Of a stretch of DNA of 64,000 nucleotides, positions 17,833 to 26,235 are shown in pieces. The stretch spans positions 1-64,000 of the forward strand of contig VGYX01000003.1 in NCBI GenBank assembly GCA_016872835.1, in the 5' to 3' direction. Made by a program: the position numbers and the translations under genes. This DNA comes from Planctomycetota bacterium (lineage in GTDB: Bacteria; Planctomycetota; Phycisphaerae; Phycisphaerales; SM1A02). The notes below the pieces were generated by a model. It was not told the origin of the DNA, searched no databases, and saw only the letters and a program-made list of their open reading frames with translations. Within the stretch, counting starts at the first letter, position 1. Every line of letters begins with the position of its first letter.

Positions 17833-18537
17833 ATGGTGCTGACCCGGCTCATTCCGCTCTGGATCGCGATCGTCTCGGGCGTGGCGATCCTGGTGAGCGC
17901 GTTCATCCGGCCGATGGAGAGCTGGGGAGAGAACTTCACCGACACGTTCAACGTGATCGCGGCCATCGCGAGCGTGCTTGGCGCGGGCAGCCTGCTGAAG
18001 GCGAACCTGGCGAAGGTGAGTCGTCGTGACGCAGGCTGGGGCTTCGCGCTGGTGGTGCTGGGCACGTTCCTGATCACGCTGGTGGTGGGTCTGGGCAAGA
18101 TCGGCGTGCACCCAAGCCACGACTTCCCGCAGGCGGACTTCGGAGGCAAGCAGGAGAGCGCCGACACGCCGTTCGGGTGGATCTACGAGTTCGCGATGGT
18201 GCCCTTGACGAGCACCATGTTCGCGTTGCTGGCGTTCTATGTGGCCAGCGCGGCGTTCCGCGCCTTCCGTGCGAAGAACCTCGAGGCCAGCCTGCTGCTC
18301 GGCACGGCGTTCGTGATCCTGCTGGGCCGCACCTTCGCGGGCGTGGTGCTGACTGGCTGGCTGCCTGACTGGGCGAGCGGACTTCGACTGGAGAACCTGA
18401 GCGTCTACGTGATGCAGGTCTTCAACACGGCGGGCAACCGCGCGATCATCATCGGCATCGCGCTGGGCGTGGCGGCCACAAGCCTGCGCATCCTGTTGGG
18501 TGTGGACCGCAGCTGGCTGGGAGGTGGCGAGCGATGA
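17833..18537 (+). CDS. Six-helix membrane protein, unknown operon
   Basis: 234 residues with about six hydrophobic helices, from LTRLIPLWIAIVSGVAILVS to a last one near GNRAIIIGIALGVAATSLRI. A short non-cytoplasmic loop rich in His/Asp (HPSHDFPQADFGG) lies after helix 3. AFRAFRAKNLEASLLLGTAFVILLGR is a conserved-looking, positively charged loop plus helix. The ATG is 3 bases after the previous stop, and its own stop overlaps the next ATG (ATGA), so translation is probably coupled. No known transporter motif is visible. Confidence 0.85.
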   Translation: MVLTRLIPLWIAIVSGVAILVSAFIRPMESWGENFTDTFNVIAAIASVLGAGSLLKANLAKVSRRDAGWGFALVVLGTFLITLVVGLGKIGVHPSHDFPQADFGGKQESADTPFGWIYEFAMVPLTSTMFALLAFYVASAAFRAFRAKNLEASLLLGTAFVILLGRTFAGVVLTGWLPDWASGLRLENLSVYVMQVFNTAGNRAIIIGIALGVAATSLRILLGVDRSWLGGGER

Positions 18538-19409
18538 GCCTGCTTGCCCGACTGCAGTCGCTGGATCGACGCTGGATCTTCCTGCTCATGGCGATCGCCG
18601 TGGCGGGGCCGATCCTGTGGAGCGGACTGACGGGCAAGACGCCACCCGAGCAACCCACCGACGCGGCGCGTCGCGTGCTGAAGGTGATCGACGACCTGCC
18701 TGAAGGAAGTCGCGTGCTCTTCGCGTTCGACTACGACCCGGCGAGCGCGGGCGAGCTGCAGCCAATGGCGACGAGCCTGATGCGACAGTGCGCGGCGCGA
18801 AAGCTTCGCATCGTGTGCATTGCGCTGTGGCCACTCGGCGGCAACATGGCGCAGGAGACGATCGCGCACGTGATCCGCGCGGACTTCCCGAGTCTTCGCG
18901 AGGGCGTGGACTTCGTGAATCTGGGCTTTCAGGCGGGCAACGAGGGCGTGATGAAGGTGGTGCTGACGGATTTCACGAAGGCGTTCCCAAAGGACACGCG
19001 CGGTCAGGCCGCGGCGGATCTGCCGATTCTGCAGGGTGTGCGGACGGTGCGTGACTTCCCGTTGCTGGTGAACGTGAGCGCGGGCTACCCGGGCAGCAAG
19101 GAGTGGGTGCAGTACGTGGTCAGCGCGAGCGAGGGCTCGGTGAAGATGATCGCCGGCTGCACGGGCGTGCAGACCCCGCAGATGTATCCGTACTACCCCG
19201 GGCAGCTGGCCGGACTGCTGGGCGCGATCAAGGGCGCTGCGGAATACGAGAACCTGCTGAACGGCGTGATGGGTGGCGATCCTGCGCCCAAGTATCTGGA
19301 GGCGCAGCGACGCATGGCGCCGCAGTTGTTCGGACATCTGCTGCTGGTGGGCCTGATCGTGGTGGGCAACCTGATCCAGTTCATGGGTCGACGGGGGACG
19401 CGCGCATGA
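18534..19409 (+). CDS. Two-helix membrane protein with large soluble domain, unknown operon
   Basis: 291 residues. A helix at about 15-32 (IFLLMAIAVAGPILW) and another near the C terminus (LFGHLLLVGLIVVGNLIQFM) bracket a domain of about 230 residues. The domain has alternating strands and helices: SRVLFAFDYDPASAGELQP, LRIVCIALWPLGGNMAQ, DFPLLVNVSAGYPGSKEW and MIAGCTGVQTPQMYPYYPG. It looks like a flavodoxin- or Rossmann-like fold, but no binding motif can be named. Both ends overlap neighbours by ATGA, so its level should match theirs. Confidence 0.85.
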   Translation: MSLLARLQSLDRRWIFLLMAIAVAGPILWSGLTGKTPPEQPTDAARRVLKVIDDLPEGSRVLFAFDYDPASAGELQPMATSLMRQCAARKLRIVCIALWPLGGNMAQETIAHVIRADFPSLREGVDFVNLGFQAGNEGVMKVVLTDFTKAFPKDTRGQAAADLPILQGVRTVRDFPLLVNVSAGYPGSKEWVQYVVSASEGSVKMIAGCTGVQTPQMYPYYPGQLAGLLGAIKGAAEYENLLNGVMGGDPAPKYLEAQRRMAPQLFGHLLLVGLIVVGNLIQFMGRRGTRA

Positions 19410-20419
19410 ATCGCCAGCGTCTGACATGGATCGTCATCGGCGTGGTGTTCGCCGGGCTGCTTGTGGTGCGTGGCATGACAGGGCAGGGACTTGGGCGCGT
19501 GTATGTACAGCACGAGGACGTGGCGTACGCGAAGGTCGAGACGAAGAGCGCGCAGGGCGCCCCGACGGTGGCGTGGAAGCGTGTCGCTGAGGGTGGTGTT
19601 GCGGACGTGCGCTGGCAGGAGTGGAGTGCCGTGCCGCCGAAGGCGTGGTTCGAGGCGCAGGCGAAGGATCCGCGGCAGAGCGCGATCACGCTCTCGTGGC
19701 CGCGTACGATCGGCCTGTGGCTTGCGGCGTTCTTCACGCTGGCCATCTTCAGCTTCCTGTGGGCCGACAACGTTTTCTACAAGTTCGCCGAGGCCACGGT
19801 GGTCGGCGTGAGTGCCGCGTACTGGATGGTGATCGGCTTCTGGGACACGCTGGTACCCAAGCTGTTCGCCGCGCTGGTGCCGGCCGTGGTGCAGGCCCAT
19901 GTGCAGCCCTCGTTGAGGCCCGTCGACGATGTGCAGTGGTGGAGCATGGCGCTGGCGCTCGTGCTGGGGGGCATGATGCTGTGGCGACTTGCGCCGCGCG
20001 GTGGCTGGATCGGTGCCTGGCCGCTGGCGTTCATCGTGGGCGTGACGGCGGGCCTGAAGATCGTGAGTCATGTCGAGAGCGACCTGATGGCGCAGGGGCT
20101 GGCGACGATGGAGTCGGTCGTGGCGGTGGTGCCTGGTGCCGACGGCGCCACCGACGTGGGCGCGAGCGTCTGGGGCACGCTGGCGAACCTGTTGGTGGTG
20201 GTGGGTGTGCTGAGCGCACTCACGTACTTCCTGTTCAGCGTGGAGCACAAGGGTCTGGTGGGCGGCACCGCGCGCGTGGGCGTGTGGTACCTCATGATCA
20301 CGTTCGGTGCGGCGTTCGGTTTCACGGTCATGGGGCGCATCGCGCTGCTGGCGGCGCGCTTCGAGTTCCTGTTCGACGACTGGCTCTGGCTGATCGATCC
20401 GAATCACCTGCGCGCGTGA
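19406..20419 (+). CDS. Polytopic membrane protein ending the unknown five-gene operon
   Basis: 337 residues. One N-terminal helix (LTWIVIGVVFAGLLVVRGM), a soluble stretch of about 70 residues with YVQHEDVAYAKVETK, and then about seven helices, from IGLWLAAFFTLAIFSFLWAD to GVWYLMITFGAAFGFTVMGR. The tail RFEFLFDDWLWLIDPNHL is aromatic and acidic. It starts in an ATGA overlap with the preceding gene. The N-terminal part could contact the soluble domain of the previous protein. No homology can be named with confidence. Confidence 0.85.
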   Translation: MNRQRLTWIVIGVVFAGLLVVRGMTGQGLGRVYVQHEDVAYAKVETKSAQGAPTVAWKRVAEGGVADVRWQEWSAVPPKAWFEAQAKDPRQSAITLSWPRTIGLWLAAFFTLAIFSFLWADNVFYKFAEATVVGVSAAYWMVIGFWDTLVPKLFAALVPAVVQAHVQPSLRPVDDVQWWSMALALVLGGMMLWRLAPRGGWIGAWPLAFIVGVTAGLKIVSHVESDLMAQGLATMESVVAVVPGADGATDVGASVWGTLANLLVVVGVLSALTYFLFSVEHKGLVGGTARVGVWYLMITFGAAFGFTVMGRIALLAARFEFLFDDWLWLIDPNHLRA

Positions 20420-20565
20420 GGTGCGCGGAGCGGGTGGTCGCAGCCGCGAGCGGTGAAATCAGGAATCGTCAGGAAAAACGGCAGGTCTTTCCGGGGTCCG
20501 GGGTGCGGTGACCTACAAGGTCGTCATGGCGGAGCGTTCCGCCGGTTCAATTCAAGGAGGAAGCG

Positions 20566-21369
20566 ATGCGTCGATCGAATCGTGGCACGGCCGCGGCCCT
20601 GGCGGGCGCGGCGAGTCTGTGGCTCTGCGCGTGCAGCGCGCGGGCGGACGTGGTGGCGAACTGGAACTTCAATGGATTGTCGGGTGCGGTGCCGACGGCC
20701 CTTGGCGCGGATCAGGGCACGGGCTCCCTGAGCCTGCTGGAATTCACCGGTGGCTTGAGTGCGCTGGCGGGCACTGATCTATATGCATGGGGCGGCGATG
20801 TCGCGGGCATGGGACTGGTGGTGACCGGATCGGGCCAGAACGGGCGCGCGGCGGTACTCGAGGTGCGGACCGAGGGGCTGGTAGACCTTGTGTTCGGCGT
20901 GGCAGCGAGACGAAGCGGCAGCGGTTTCGCCATGACCTCGGTGCAGGTCTGGGACGGAATCGGGTGGCGCATGGCCGGATCGATCGACGCCAGCACGACG
21001 CAGTGGCAGGTGCACACGGTGGATCTTTCGGCGTTCGACTTCCTGGAGCAGACTGCGAGCGCGCGTGTGCGCGTGGTGGTGGATGGCGCCACCAGCAGCA
21101 GCGGCAACATCCGTCTCGACAATCTGCGGCTGTCGGCGACGCCTGTGCCTGGGCCTGGACCGGTGGCTGCGATCGGGGCGGTGGCGGCTTCGGTCACCCG
21201 TCGGCGAGGTGGACGCAAGAGTGCAGTGAAGGTCGAGTGTGTGAAGCCGGTTTCGGCCGAGACGAAGAGCGGCGACGATCAGCTGCCCACGCCGCCATCC
21301 TCGGTGCCCGGTTCCGACGCGTGCGAGCGCACATCGGCGCGCGGACGCTCCGGGCGAACCTCGGGCTGA
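20566..21369 (+). CDS. Secreted PEP-CTERM-like protein with an unusual run-on C terminus
   Basis: 267 residues. A strong AGGAGG site precedes the ATG. A signal peptide (RGTAAALAGAASLWLCAC) is followed by a beta-sandwich-like domain starting ADVVANWNFNGL. Near residue 195 comes VPGPGPVAAIGAVAASVTRRRGGRK, a PEP-CTERM-like anchor (VPxPG, hydrophobic run, arginines) where such proteins normally end. Here the frame runs on for about 50 low-complexity residues and overlaps the convergent pdxA gene by 91 bases. A TGA lies one frame off at 21226-21228, so a one-base indel after the arginine cluster could explain the tail. Function unknown. Confidence 0.8.
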   Translation: MRRSNRGTAAALAGAASLWLCACSARADVVANWNFNGLSGAVPTALGADQGTGSLSLLEFTGGLSALAGTDLYAWGGDVAGMGLVVTGSGQNGRAAVLEVRTEGLVDLVFGVAARRSGSGFAMTSVQVWDGIGWRMAGSIDASTTQWQVHTVDLSAFDFLEQTASARVRVVVDGATSSSGNIRLDNLRLSATPVPGPGPVAAIGAVAASVTRRRGGRKSAVKVECVKPVSAETKSGDDQLPTPPSSVPGSDACERTSARGRSGRTSG

Positions 21370-22406
21370 CGCGCAAGTTTCGCCGCCAGCTCGATCGCGG
21401 CCTTCATGCTGTTCGGGCTGGCGGCGTTTCGATTCGCGATGCCGAAGGCGGTGCCGTGATCGGGACTCGTGCGAACGATCGGCAGACCCACGGTCACGTT
21501 CACGGCACGGTCGAAGCCGAGCAGCTTCACCGGGATCAGGCCCTGATCGTGATACATCGCGACCACCAGATCCCACTTGCCCGCGGCGGCATCGATGAAG
21601 ATCGTGTCACCCGGGAATGGGCCGTGCGCGTCGATGCCCGCGCTGCGCGCCATGTCGATGGCGGGGGCGATCACGCGCTTCTCCTCGTCACCGAAAAGGC
21701 CGCGCTCGCCGGCATGCGGATTCAGGCCGCACACGGCCACGCGCGGGCGATCGATGCCGAGCCTGCGGCAGTGCGCGGCTCCCAGCTCGATCGGATCGAA
21801 CACGCGGCCGATCGTGAGCAGGTCCCGGATCTCCATGAGGCCCACGTGCGCCGTGGCGAGCGCCACGCGCAGGCGCGGGCTCTCGAACAGCATGGTGTGA
21901 TGAGGGGCCTTGCAGCGTGCGGCGAAGAGTTCGGTGTGTCCGGGCCAGCGGAAGCCGGCCATGCTCCAGCTCTCCTTCGAGATCGGCCCCGTCACCACCG
22001 CGTCCACGCGGCGTGGGTCTCCGACTGGGCGCAGCGCGTCGGTGATGGCGTCTTCCACGAAGGCCTTGGAAAGCAGACCGCCGGCCCGGCTGGGCGCGTG
22101 CTCACGCGGCAGCGTGTCCTCATGGCCGTAGTCGACCACCACGGGTTCGGCGGCGATCGCGCGCTGGCTTGAGAGGCCCTCCTTCGCAAGACGGAACCAC
22201 GCGGGGCGCAGCCCGGAGCGTTCTGCCGCGTCGACCAGCAGCTGGTTCTGGCCGTACACCACGAAGCGAGCGATGCGCGAGATGGCGGGATCGCACAGCG
22301 ACTTCGCGATCACCTCGGCACCGATTCCCATCGGATCACCCATGCTGACGCCGATCACCGGAAGGTCGGTGAAGGTTGGAATCGGTGAGCCATCCGGACG
22401 GGCCAT
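21279..22406 (-). CDS. pdxA: 4-hydroxythreonine-4-phosphate dehydrogenase
   Basis: 375 residues. PdxA oxidises 4-phosphohydroxythreonine in the DXP-dependent route to pyridoxal phosphate. Family motifs: GVSMGDPMGIGAEV near the N terminus, VTGPISKESW, CGLNPHAGERGLFGDEE, MYHDQGLIPVKLLGFDRAVN and RTSPDHGTAFGIA. The metal-binding histidines are visible in WPGHTELFA and MYHDQ. The last 30 residues (from RQPEVRPERPRADVRS) are an extra tail lying in the overlap with the convergent gene at 20566-21369. TAGAAT lies 6 bases before the ATG, consistent with a leaderless mRNA even though rlmE is just upstream. Confidence 0.94.
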   Translation of the reverse strand: MARPDGSPIPTFTDLPVIGVSMGDPMGIGAEVIAKSLCDPAISRIARFVVYGQNQLLVDAAERSGLRPAWFRLAKEGLSSQRAIAAEPVVVDYGHEDTLPREHAPSRAGGLLSKAFVEDAITDALRPVGDPRRVDAVVTGPISKESWSMAGFRWPGHTELFAARCKAPHHTMLFESPRLRVALATAHVGLMEIRDLLTIGRVFDPIELGAAHCRRLGIDRPRVAVCGLNPHAGERGLFGDEEKRVIAPAIDMARSAGIDAHGPFPGDTIFIDAAAGKWDLVVAMYHDQGLIPVKLLGFDRAVNVTVGLPIVRTSPDHGTAFGIANRNAASPNSMKAAIELAAKLARQPEVRPERPRADVRSHASEPGTEDGGVGS

Positions 22407-22467
22407 GGACCGATTCTAGGGTGCAGGTTTTCGAAAGCCGTGTGGATTCCGCAGGAAAGCGGGGCAA

Positions 22468-23124
22468 TCAAGCCTCGGGCTTGCGCCATCCCGCGCCAGG
22501 CTGAGGCCGGGAGCGTGCCGGAGCCTCGTCGCCGTTCTGCGGCGGGCCCTTCCAGCCCTTGCCCCAGATGAAGATCTCCACACTCTCGGCGCGGCTCGCC
22601 TTGGGCTTGCTTGCGCCCGCCTCGGTGAAGAGCGACTTCGTGCGCTTCAGCAGTTCCGGATAGTCCCCGCCCTCGAAGACCTTCATCACCAGCGTGCCGC
22701 CGGGGCGCAGCAGATGCACGCAGCGATCCAGCAGCGCATGACAGAGCCGGCAGCTGATCGCCGCATCGGCCATCGGCACGCCCGAGGTGTCCGGTGCCAT
22801 GTCGCTGATCACCGCGTCGAAGCGACCACCGCCCAGACTCTCATGCGTGATCTCGCGCAAGTCGGCCTGATGCACGCGCACGTTTGCGGGCAGCCCCTTC
22901 GGATCGATCGCCTTCAGGTCCACGCTCTCCACGCGACCGCGCTCGCCCACGATCCTGGCAGCCACCTGCGTCCAGCTCCCGGGGGCGGCACCCGCGTCGA
23001 GCACGCGATCACCTTTGCGCAGCAGGCGCAGCCGCTCGTCGAGTTCCAGCAGCTTGTACGCGCTGCGTGCGCGGTAGCCCTCGGCTTTCGCCAGCCGGAA
23101 CCAGTGATCCTGCACTTCCTTCAT
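22468..23124 (-). CDS. rlmE: 23S rRNA (uridine-2'-O)-methyltransferase RlmE (FtsJ)
   Basis: 218 residues. It methylates the ribose of U2552 in 23S rRNA late in 50S assembly. The N terminus DHWFRLAKAEGYRARSAYKL carries the first catalytic lysine. The SAM site is VLDAGAAPGSW, the catalytic aspartate is in DAVISDMAPDTSG, and the second lysine is in GGTLVMKVFEGGD. A basic, low-complexity C-terminal tail of about 25 residues is unremarkable. It starts 12 bases after the upstream lipoprotein gene and is probably co-transcribed with it. Confidence 0.94.
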   Translation of the reverse strand: MKEVQDHWFRLAKAEGYRARSAYKLLELDERLRLLRKGDRVLDAGAAPGSWTQVAARIVGERGRVESVDLKAIDPKGLPANVRVHQADLREITHESLGGGRFDAVISDMAPDTSGVPMADAAISCRLCHALLDRCVHLLRPGGTLVMKVFEGGDYPELLKRTKSLFTEAGASKPKASRAESVEIFIWGKGWKGPPQNGDEAPARSRPQPGAGWRKPEA

Positions 23125-23136
23125 GATGCGCCGTGC

Positions 23137-23988
23137 TCAGGGTTTGGCGAAGGTGCCCGTGTCGTGCGGGTCCTCGACCACGATCACGCTGACGTCGCCA
23201 TCCTGCGCGCGCACGATCACGGGATTGGTGCCGCCATTCAGCGTGGCGGCAAGCGAGTCATGATCGTTGCGCGGATCGACCGCGATCCATCGCCCGTAGC
23301 GCGCATACACGTTGATCTTCCCGCCGATCGTCTCGCAGTCGAACTTTCCGCTCGACTCGCCGCGCACGATCCACTCCACGTCGCCGTCCTTCACGTCGAT
23401 GCGACAGGGCTCCAGGACGGGCCAAGGCGTCAGCATGCGGACATCGCCGAAGGTGGTCTTCGCCACCACGCCGCCGCGGTTGTCCACCACCAGCACGCGG
23501 CCATGGTCGGTCAGCACGTCCACGCGACCAAGACGTGGGGTGTCGACCTCGATCTCGCAGCGCACGAACCAGGCCTTCGGATCCTCGGTGGCGATCGCGA
23601 TCTCGAGCAGGCGGCTGCCATCCGGCTGCGGCCTCATCTGCGCGTCCCACTTCATCGTGTCCAGCTGGCTCGTGGCGGCGAAGCCCGAGTCCACCTCGGA
23701 GTTGGGCCGCAGTCGCACCATCGTTTCGCCCCGCGCTTCCCTGCGGCTTCCGCGGATGCGCACGTCACCCTGCAGGTTGCGGACACGCACGTGCACCAGG
23801 CCTGGCGCATCAGGGAAAGTCAGGTTCTGCGTGACGCCGGTCTGTCCGAAGATGCCGTCGCCGCCTTCGCGAAGGAAGCGGTCCGCGTGGCGCTCGAGCG
23901 GTGAATTGCCCTCGCACGCGGCCAGAGCCGCCACCACAAGACCAAGCGCAACAGCGGCTCGGCGAACGATGGCGTCGGGGTGCTGCAT
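23137..23988 (-). CDS. Lipoprotein with DUF4097-like beta repeats
   Basis: 283 residues. The signal peptide ends in a lipobox, LVVAALAAC, giving a lipidated cysteine at about 24. The mature part is a right-handed beta-repeat protein like DUF4097 'adhesin-like' domains: HVRVRNLQGDVRIRGSRREA, GRVDVLTDHGRVLVVDNRGG, KTTFGDVRMLTP, IDVKDGDVEWIVRG. TAGAAT is 9 bases before the ATG with no ribosome site, so it is probably leaderless. It leads the mRNA that includes rlmE, and is divergent from the esterase gene with only about 30 bases between the two starts. Role unknown. Confidence 0.88.
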   Translation of the reverse strand: MQHPDAIVRRAAVALGLVVAALAACEGNSPLERHADRFLREGGDGIFGQTGVTQNLTFPDAPGLVHVRVRNLQGDVRIRGSRREARGETMVRLRPNSEVDSGFAATSQLDTMKWDAQMRPQPDGSRLLEIAIATEDPKAWFVRCEIEVDTPRLGRVDVLTDHGRVLVVDNRGGVVAKTTFGDVRMLTPWPVLEPCRIDVKDGDVEWIVRGESSGKFDCETIGGKINVYARYGRWIAVDPRNDHDSLAATLNGGTNPVIVRAQDGDVSVIVVEDPHDTGTFAKP

Positions 23989-24022
23989 GGCGCCGCGATT
24001 CTAGCGATTACCATCGATGCTC

Positions 24023-25600
24023 ATGCCTCGATTCGCCCTTCGACGCTGCCTGGCGGCGTGGCTCGTGGCGTGCGCCGTGCACGCGGGCGATCGAGTCGTG
24101 GTGCGTGTGCCCGACCCGCTTTCGGAAGCCCTTGCGAACGGGCCGTCCGCGGGCCGAATCATCGTCTTCCTGAAGAGCACGCGATGTCGCGAGGAGGGTG
24201 AGCCCGCTGACGCGCCCTTCTTCAGTGATCCGCAACCGATCTGCAGTCGAGCGGTGGCGGGCGTGCGTGTCGGCAGCGAGATCGAAATGACGGGCGATGG
24301 TGTGTCGGCCTGGCCAGGGCCTGTCGACTCGCTGGATGGACCGTTTCTGGCGCAGGCCGTCTTCAAGCGAAGCAGGGACGAGGCGGGCGTTCGCGCCGCA
24401 GGCAACATGATCGGACCGCCCGTCGAGGTGATGCTGCGCCGCGATGCCGATGACGCCGTGGAGCTGGACCTTGGCGCCGCAGTACCCGCGCCTGAAACCA
24501 CGAATACCCAGCAGATCGCCTGGATCGACGAGCCCAGCCCGATGCTCACGCGCGCGCTGGGTCGCGTGGTGCGTCATCGTGCGGCGGTGGTCTTTCCGCC
24601 TGGCTATCACGACGTGAATCATGCGCGGCGCGTGTGGCCGACGGTCTACGTGATTCCCGGCTTCGGCGGCCGAATGGGCGCGGCGCGGGAGATCGCGCGC
24701 CTGCTCTGGACTCCGGAGAGCGAACGGACCATCCCGCAGGCGGTGCATGTGGTGTTGGATCCCGAGGGCGCATTCGGACACCACGGATTCGCCGACAGCA
24801 TCATGAATGGACCGCGTGGCGCGGCGTTGGTGCGCGAGCTCATCCCGCTGCTTGAGGAGCGATACCGGCTGGTACGCACGCCTGAGGCTCGACTGCTCAC
24901 CGGGCATTCGAGCGGCGGCTGGAGTTCGCTCTGGCTGCAGCTGACCAACCCTGACTTCTTCGGTGGTTGCTGGTCCAGCGCACCGGATCCGGTCGACTTC
25001 AGCGCCTTCCAGCTGAACGATCTCTATCGCGACGAGAACCTGTTCACCAACGCGGACGGCTCCGAGCGCGGCAGTTTTCGACGACCGGTGGGCCCGATGG
25101 AGAAGGTGCTCATGACGGTGCGCGAGGAGATCGCCATGGAACGCGCGATCGATCCATCGGGCGCGAGCGGCCAGCAATGGGACGCGTGGCAGGCGATGTT
25201 CAGTCCGCCTGACGCGACCGGATCCATGCCGCGGCGGCTCGCCGATCCACAGACAGGTGCGATCGACCGTGTGTTGGTGCGCGACTTCTGGAGTCCCTAC
25301 GACATCTCGCGCGTGGTCGAGAAGCGCTGGAGCAAGCTGGATCCGCTCCTGCGCACCAAGGTGCGCGTCCTGGTCGGCGATCGTGACAACTTCTATCTGG
25401 AGCGCGCCGTGCGCAAGCTCGCCGCGAAGATCGAGACGCTGCGCGCGGCGACCGGCGCGAAGGCGGACGGTGCGCAGCCCGATCGGCCGTGCATCGAGAT
25501 CCTGCCCGGGGCCACGCATGACACGGCCGCGGTGATTTCCCGTGGTCGGTTCGCGCTGGAGATGCGCGCGCATCTGAAGCGCCACGGCCTTGGCGACTGA
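24023..25600 (+). CDS. Secreted alpha/beta-hydrolase (esterase D/feruloyl-esterase-like)
   Basis: 525 residues from the ATG at 24023; another ATG lies at 24017. TACCAT is 8 bases before 24023. A signal peptide (FALRRCLAAWLVACAVHA) leads to an N-terminal beta domain and then an esterase domain: VWPTVYVIPGFGG, the nucleophile in LLTGHSSGGWSSLW (about 297), and a late histidine in EILPGATHDTA (about 497). The acid is probably in VRVLVGDRDNFYL. This matches the putative-esterase family that hydrolyses acyl esters of sugars or small alcohols. An uncharacterised N-terminal domain of about 180 residues precedes it. It is not linked to the next genes. Confidence 0.87.
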   Translation: MPRFALRRCLAAWLVACAVHAGDRVVVRVPDPLSEALANGPSAGRIIVFLKSTRCREEGEPADAPFFSDPQPICSRAVAGVRVGSEIEMTGDGVSAWPGPVDSLDGPFLAQAVFKRSRDEAGVRAAGNMIGPPVEVMLRRDADDAVELDLGAAVPAPETTNTQQIAWIDEPSPMLTRALGRVVRHRAAVVFPPGYHDVNHARRVWPTVYVIPGFGGRMGAAREIARLLWTPESERTIPQAVHVVLDPEGAFGHHGFADSIMNGPRGAALVRELIPLLEERYRLVRTPEARLLTGHSSGGWSSLWLQLTNPDFFGGCWSSAPDPVDFSAFQLNDLYRDENLFTNADGSERGSFRRPVGPMEKVLMTVREEIAMERAIDPSGASGQQWDAWQAMFSPPDATGSMPRRLADPQTGAIDRVLVRDFWSPYDISRVVEKRWSKLDPLLRTKVRVLVGDRDNFYLERAVRKLAAKIETLRAATGAKADGAQPDRPCIEILPGATHDTAAVISRGRFALEMRAHLKRHGLGD

Positions 25601-25685
25601 CAGCGTCCGCGTAACAGGGCCAGAGGTTGTTTCGGGCCCCAACGCACTTCGTCCGATCGGCTCTTCGTCTTCACAAACATCTGCC

Positions 25686-25713
25686 TTGCCTGAACTTCCG
25701 GGCGCCGTAGCAT
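25686..25713 (+). promoter_or_regulatory. Promoter for purEK, leaderless layout
   Basis: TTGCCT (25686-25691) and TAGCAT (25708-25713) are 16 bases apart. The -10 ends 6 bases before the purE ATG at 25720, so transcription would begin at or next to the start codon. This is the clearest complete example of the leaderless pattern seen at many genes in the window. Confidence 0.6.
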
Positions 25714-25719
25714 TCCCGA

Positions 25720-26235
25720 ATGACCTCGCCCGCCGCCTCCGCGCCGCTCGTCGGCGTGATCATGGGAAGTCAGAGCGACTGGGAGACGATGCAGCACGCC
25801 GCGTCGGCGCTGCTGCGCCTTGGCGTGCCGCATGAGACCCGCGTGGTCAGTGCCCACCGCACCCCGGACCTGCTGTTCGAGTACGCATCGACGGCCGCCG
25901 AGCGCGGACTCCGCGTGATCATCGCGGGTGCTGGAGGCGCGGCGCATCTGCCCGGAATGTGCGCCAGCAAGACGCTGCTTCCCGTGCTTGGGGTGCCGGT
26001 CATGAGCAGCGCGCTGCAGGGCGTGGACTCGGTGCTGTCGATTCTCCAGATGCCGGCTGGCGTTCCCGTGGGCACGCTCGCGGTGGGCAAGGCCGGCGCG
26101 GAGAATGCCGCGCTGCTTGCGGCCGCGATCCTGGCGCATGATCACCCCGTGATCGCCAAGGCGCTGGCGGCGGATCGTGCGGGACGCTCCGCCGCGGTGC
26201 TGGCGAATCCCGATCCTTCGAGGGTCGCGTCGTGA
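25720..26235 (+). CDS. purE: 5-(carboxyamino)imidazole ribonucleotide mutase PurE (class I)
   Basis: 171 residues. It moves the carboxyl group of N5-CAIR to C4 in purine synthesis. The signature [44 protein letters not shown] and [18 protein letters not shown] are all present. The pairing with purK directly downstream, in a GTGA overlap, supports class I (N5-CAIR) rather than class II activity. No Shine-Dalgarno site is seen; the promoter at 25686-25713 implies a leaderless transcript. Confidence 0.96.
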   Translation: MTSPAASAPLVGVIMGSQSDWETMQHAASALLRLGVPHETRVVSAHRTPDLLFEYASTAAERGLRVIIAGAGGAAHLPGMCASKTLLPVLGVPVMSSALQGVDSVLSILQMPAGVPVGTLAVGKAGAENAALLAAAILAHDHPVIAKALAADRAGRSAAVLANPDPSRVAS

